A stretch of 9,550 nucleotides of DNA from Alphaproteobacteria bacterium (GTDB lineage Bacteria > Pseudomonadota > Alphaproteobacteria > Puniceispirillales > Puniceispirillaceae): the NCBI GenBank assembly GCA_022425565.1, contig JAKMFG010000076.1, positions 1-9,550 on the forward strand, written 5' to 3'. The position numbers were made by a program, and so were the translations under genes. The notes under the pieces are model-generated. The model was not told where the DNA came from and searched no databases. It was given only the letters and a program-made list of their open reading frames with translations. Positions 6,607-9,550 of the stretch are shown piece after piece (positions within the stretch are counted from its first letter, which is position 1; each line of letters starts with the position of its first letter).

Positions 6607-7502
6607 CCGGCCTTGTATCCGCTCATTTCTGTCTGGATTTCGGTCAGGATGCGGGCCGCCTCGCTGCCGCTGATCCGGGCGATGTCATCCTGATATTTGA
6701 GCAGCACGCCCATGGTCGAATCGGCCTGTGCCGGATCAATCGCCACGCAGTCCAGCTCAACAAGCGCCTGCGCCCAGTCGATGGTTTCCGCCACACCAGG
6801 GGCCTTGAACAGGTTCGCCCCGCGAAGTTTCTGCACAAACCGGACAACCTGCTCGCCAAGTGCTGCACCGGCCTCGGGCGCCTTTCGGCGCAGAATATCC
6901 AGCTCGTCCTCGACCGTTGGATAATCGACCCAATGGTAGAAACAACGCCGCTTCAACGCGTCGTGGATCTCGCGGGTCCGGTTCGAGGTGACAATGACAA
7001 TCGGCGGCGTCTTGGCGACGACTGGGCCGAATTCGGGAATCGTGACCTGCCATTCCGACAGAATTTCCAGAAGATAGGCCTCAAACGCCTCGTCGGCACG
7101 GTCCAACTCGTCGATCAGCAGAACTGGCGCGCCGCTGCCGTCGTCACGCAGCGCCTCGAGCAGCGGGCGCTCGATCAGATTGTCAGCGGTAAACAGGTCC
7201 GCACTCGACAGCACGCCCTGCCCGGCAGACTGGATCTGCATCATCTGCCTTGCATAGTTCCACTCATAGGCGGCCGAGGCGATGTCCAGCCCCTCATAGC
7301 ATTGCAGGCGGATCAGCCGCCGTCCCAGCAGGCCTGCGAGCGTCTTTGCGACCTCGGTCTTACCAACGCCCGCCTCGCCCTCGAGGAACAGCGGGCGCTG
7401 CTTGCGAAGCGCAAGGAACAGGCTGACGGCAAGCCCGTCAGACAGCACATAATCATGATCCGCCATAACGGCGCGAAGGCTGTCTACCGTATCCGGGATC
7501 AT
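6603..7502 (-). CDS. coxD: MoxR-family AAA+ ATPase, CoxD family
   Basis: CoxD is a MoxR-type AAA+ chaperone; in Oligotropha carboxidovorans it is needed for post-translational assembly of the molybdenum-copper site of CO dehydrogenase. The 299-residue product shows Walker A GEAGVGKT (42-49), Walker B VLLIDELDRAD (127-137), sensor 1 VTSNRTRE (171-178) and the arginine-containing stretch LKRRCFYHWVDYP (183-195), so ATP hydrolysis should be intact. Length is normal for the family. The ATG at 7502 follows GGAG (7516-7513) at a rather long 10-nt spacing. It is the first gene of the leftward operon and lies back to back with coxS across a 207-bp gap. The cofactor problem it solves here is unclear, because the partner CoxL lacks the copper-ligand cysteine. 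Confidence 0.92.
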   Translation of the reverse strand: MIPDTVDSLRAVMADHDYVLSDGLAVSLFLALRKQRPLFLEGEAGVGKTEVAKTLAGLLGRRLIRLQCYEGLDIASAAYEWNYARQMMQIQSAGQGVLSSADLFTADNLIERPLLEALRDDGSGAPVLLIDELDRADEAFEAYLLEILSEWQVTIPEFGPVVAKTPPIVIVTSNRTREIHDALKRRCFYHWVDYPTVEDELDILRRKAPEAGAALGEQVVRFVQKLRGANLFKAPGVAETIDWAQALVELDCVAIDPAQADSTMGVLLKYQDDIARISGSEAARILTEIQTEMSGYKAG

Positions 7503-7665
7503 CGCCTGTTTTCTCCAGCATTATCGTGCGCGCGCCCAAGAATTGAGCCGGTGCACATCCATGTAAAAGCCCGGGTGCGGTTAAACATCACAGGAAATTT
7601 ATCCGCTCCCCTATTTACAGAGCTTTTGTTTCGCTTAACGATATTCAAGAGCGTGCTTCAAAAAG

Positions 7666-7679
7666 GCAAAACAATTTGC
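7666..7679. repeat. Short inverted repeat upstream of coxS, possible operator
   Basis: GCAAA-acaa-TTTGC is a perfect 5-bp dyad with a 4-bp spacer, ending 20 bp before the coxS ribosome site. Its position suits an operator or a leader hairpin. Because it is short and A/T-rich, chance is a real alternative. Confidence 0.3.
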
Positions 7680-7699
7680 AGCCATGTACGCTAGGATCT

Positions 7700-7704
7700 G
7701 GAGG
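7700..7704 (+). promoter_or_regulatory. Strong ribosome binding site of coxS
   Basis: GGAGG lies 5 nt before the ATG at 7710. It is the best Shine-Dalgarno match in the window, in keeping with high synthesis of a structural subunit, and it fixes the start. Confidence 0.75.
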
Positions 7705-7709
7705 AAATA

Positions 7710-8177
7710 ATGACCAACGTGAATCTCACGCTGAACGGGAAAGCTGTCAGTGCCGACGTGCCTGACAACACGCTGCTCGTCAGCTTCATCCGCGAAACCA
7801 TGGCACTGACAGGTACTCATGTCGGCTGCGACACAAGCCAGTGCGGCGCCTGTGTCGTTCATGTAAATGGCGAATCCGTAAAATCCTGCACGATGCTGGC
7901 CGTTGCCGCCGAAGGGGCCGAGATCACGACCATCGAAGGAATCGGACGCGCAGAATCGCTGCATCCGATGCAACAGGCGTTTCACGAGAACCATGGCCTG
8001 CAGTGCGGTTTCTGCACGCCCGGCATGGTAATGAGCGCCATTGAGCTTGTCGAAAAGAACCCGAATCCGAGCGAACAGGATGTTCGTGAAGGTCTCGAAG
8101 GTAACATTTGCCGCTGTACCGGATACCACAACATTGTGAAATCCGTTCAGGCCGGCGCACAGAAAATGGGAGAGTGA
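7710..8177 (+). CDS. coxS: Cox-type dehydrogenase small subunit with two 2Fe-2S clusters
   Basis: This subunit carries electrons from the molybdenum site of CoxL to the FAD subunit in heterotrimeric molybdenum hydroxylases. The 155-residue protein has the plant-ferredoxin-like N-terminal cluster site with Cys40, Cys45, Cys48 and Cys60 ([16 protein letters not shown], 39-54). The C-terminal four-helix domain has the second cluster at Cys99, Cys102, Cys134 and Cys136 ([17 protein letters not shown]). All eight ligands and the normal length are present, so it should be functional. There is no signal peptide, as expected for a cytoplasmic enzyme. It begins the rightward unit, and coxL starts 2 bp after its stop. 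The order S then L without a preceding M gene is that of form II clusters; form I clusters run M-S-L. Small subunits of xanthine dehydrogenase-family hydroxylases look alike, so the fold does not show the substrate. Confidence 0.93.
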   Translation: MTNVNLTLNGKAVSADVPDNTLLVSFIRETMALTGTHVGCDTSQCGACVVHVNGESVKSCTMLAVAAEGAEITTIEGIGRAESLHPMQQAFHENHGLQCGFCTPGMVMSAIELVEKNPNPSEQDVREGLEGNICRCTGYHNIVKSVQAGAQKMGE

Positions 8178-8179
8178 CA

Positions 8180-9550
8180 ATGCCAGAGGGAAGCACCAAG
8201 GACGGCATCGGCGCGTCTGTACGCCGCAAGGAAGACAAAAGGTTTCTGACGGGTTCCGGTCGTTACACGGCCGACATTTCGCGTCATGGACAGCTTCATG
8301 TGCATTTCATCCGCTCGGACCATGCACATGCAAATATCAAGTCGATCCGCACCGACGCCGCCGCCAAGGCAGACGGTGTGGTCGCCATCTACACCGGCGA
8401 GGATGTTGCTGCCGATGGCATCGGCGGGCCGATCTGCGGCTGGGTCGTCACCAACCGTGACGGATCGCCGACCAACGAGCCACCGCACCCGATTCTCGCG
8501 AATGGCTCGGTCCGCTATGTGGGTGACCATGTTGTCGCCGTGATTGCGGAAACGCTGCAGCAGGCGCGTGACGCGGCCGAGCTTGTCGAGATCGATTACG
8601 AGGTCCTGGCACCGGTTGTTGATCTGGCTTCCGCCTCCGAGGGCGTGCAGATCCACGAGAATGTGCCGAACAACATGTATTTCGATTTCGAGCTTGGCGA
8701 CGAAGCCGCCGCCGAGGCCGCGCTGGCAGACGCCGCCACCGTGGTCGAGCTGGAAGTGCGGAACAACCGTCTTGTTCCAAACGCGATGGAGCCCCGTGCC
8801 GCGGTAGCGGAATATGACCCTATCGACGAGGCCTACACGCTGTTCACCACCTCGCAGAACCCGCATCTGACACGGCTTGTGATTGGTGCCTTCATGCTGA
8901 GCATTCCGGAATCCAAGTTCCGCGTTGTCGCCCCCGATGTCGGCGGCGGCTTCGGATCGAAGATCTATGTCTATCCGGAAGAAGCAGTCTGCACCTGGGT
9001 ATCGAAGAAGCTGCAGCGTCCGATCAAATGGACGGCCGACCGCAGCGAGTCCTTCCTTGCCGACGCGCATGGCCGCGACCACATCAACAAGGTGCGAATG
9101 GCGCTCGACGCCAACAACCGCATCACCGGCCTGCGGGTCGACAGCCTGGCCAATATCGGCTCGTACCTGTCGGCATTCTCGGTTGTGACGCCGACCATTC
9201 TGCATGCCCCGCTGCTGTCGGGCTGCTATGAGATTCCGGCGATCTACACCAATGTGAAGGGCATGGCGACGACGACCGCGCCGGTTGACGCCTATCGCGG
9301 CGCCGGCCGTCCGGAAGCGACCTACCTCCTTGAACGGGTGATGGACAGCGCGGCACGCCAGGTCGGCATGGACCCGGCCGAGTTCCGGCGGATGAACTTC
9401 ATTCCGAAGGAGGCCTTCCCGTACCAGACGCCGGTGGCGCTGCAATATGACATCGGCGATTATGAGCCACCGCTGGACAAGGCGATGGAGACGATCGACT
9501 ACAAGGGCTTTGAGGCCCGTCGTGCCGAGGCCGCCGGGCGCGGTAAATAT
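8180..9550 (+). CDS. coxL: Form II CoxL-like molybdopterin subunit of a molybdenum hydroxylase (runs off the right edge)
   Basis: The first 457 codons are open to the window edge; full CoxL proteins are near 780-810 residues. The N-terminal a/b hammerhead domain runs from about 10 to 150 (GIGASVRRKEDKRFLTGSG at 9-27). The first cofactor-binding domain has MEPRA (203-207), TTSQNPH (223-229) and DVGGGFGSK (253-261). The active-site loop is AYRGAGR at 371-377 (bases 9290-9310). Proven CO dehydrogenases (form I) have AYRCSFR there, with the cysteine binding copper; here Gly374 takes its place. That defines form II, also seen in other xanthine dehydrogenase-family oxidases, so CO oxidation should not be assumed. 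The catalytic glutamate near the C-terminus is outside the window. The ATG at 8180 lies 2 bp after the coxS stop, with GGGAG (8168-8172) as ribosome site, so the genes are probably coupled. A coxM (FAD subunit) gene is expected next. Confidence 0.92.
   Translation, partial: MPEGSTKDGIGASVRRKEDKRFLTGSGRYTADISRHGQLHVHFIRSDHAHANIKSIRTDAAAKADGVVAIYTGEDVAADGIGGPICGWVVTNRDGSPTNEPPHPILANGSVRYVGDHVVAVIAETLQQARDAAELVEIDYEVLAPVVDLASASEGVQIHENVPNNMYFDFELGDEAAAEAALADAATVVELEVRNNRLVPNAMEPRAAVAEYDPIDEAYTLFTTSQNPHLTRLVIGAFMLSIPESKFRVVAPDVGGGFGSKIYVYPEEAVCTWVSKKLQRPIKWTADRSESFLADAHGRDHINKVRMALDANNRITGLRVDSLANIGSYLSAFSVVTPTILHAPLLSGCYEIPAIYTNVKGMATTTAPVDAYRGAGRPEATYLLERVMDSAARQVGMDPAEFRRMNFIPKEAFPYQTPVALQYDIGDYEPPLDKAMETIDYKGFEARRAEAAGRGKY

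Larger units (their letters stand above)
7503..7709. promoter_or_regulatory. Divergent intergenic region between coxD and coxS
   Basis: This 207-bp gap must hold the start signals for both cox transcription units. Its middle (about 7581-7680) is clearly richer in A and T than the surrounding genes. TTTACA at 7614-7619 resembles a -35 box for coxS but has no good -10 partner. On the minus strand TTGCCT and GAATAT, 17 bp apart (7671-7643), are a weak candidate pair for coxD. TTCAA occurs twice, at 7644-7648 and 7657-7661, 13 bp apart, and an inverted repeat lies at 7666-7679. I cannot name a regulator or sigma factor with confidence. Confidence 0.5.

Noticed and set aside
6405..7694. A 429-codon open frame on the + strand, opposite coxE and coxD
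   Set aside because: It is antisense to coxD with its complete Walker motifs, crosses gene boundaries and shows no domain.
7635..8180. A 181-codon open frame on the - strand, opposite coxS and part of the divergent gap
   Set aside because: It is the complement of the eight-cysteine ferredoxin-like coxS and would occupy the control region; no domain is seen.
8147..9445. A 432-codon open frame on the - strand, opposite coxL
   Set aside because: coxL on the + strand has continuous family motifs; the antisense frame has none and would overlap coxS as well.

Overview
The window reads as a chromosomal segment of a moderately GC-rich alphaproteobacterium. The style of the AspRS, the bacterial betaine-homocysteine methyltransferase, the small four-cysteine DUF1289 protein and the cox-type molybdenum hydroxylase cluster all fit that class. 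A marine heterotroph of the Rhodobacterales or SAR116 kind is plausible, but the sequence alone does not fix the genus. Almost every base is coding; the longest gene-free stretches are 207 bp (7503-7709), 171 bp (2440-2610) and 130 bp (478-607).

Right half (2611-9550): two divergent transcription units of a cox-type (CO dehydrogenase-like / xanthine dehydrogenase family) system. To the right run coxS (two 2Fe-2S clusters) and coxL (molybdopterin-cytosine-dinucleotide subunit, cut by the window edge). To the left run a MoxR-type AAA+ ATPase (coxD), a VWA protein (coxE), an XdhC/CoxF-family protein and a fused molybdopterin-binding / MobA-like (MocA-type) protein. The first three leftward genes are joined by two 4-bp ATGA overlaps, and the fourth follows after 10 bp, so they should be translated as one coupled unit. 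The apparent division of labour is that S and L (with an M/FAD subunit expected beyond the edge) form the enzyme, while the leftward operon makes and inserts the cofactor. The active-site loop of CoxL reads AYRGAGR, the signature of form II enzymes, not AYRCSFR of proven CO dehydrogenases. The copper-binding cysteine is therefore absent and the true substrate is unknown.

Left half (1-2439): four leftward genes with housekeeping or unclear roles. They are a cysteine-free DJ-1/PfpI-fold protein resembling the detached C-terminal domain of large catalases, a DUF1289 zinc-binding-like protein, a betaine-homocysteine S-methyltransferase family protein starting with TTG, and the N-terminal 159 codons of aspartyl-tRNA synthetase. 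The AspRS carries His in the RDHG motif of its anticodon domain, which suggests a non-discriminating enzyme. The gap between bmt and aspS contains a hairpin plus T-run and a promoter-like pair of hexamers.

No rRNA, tRNA, CRISPR array, insertion sequence or phage gene was recognised. The most interesting element is the form II cox cluster with its dedicated maturation operon. It belongs to a known family, but its substrate is undefined.
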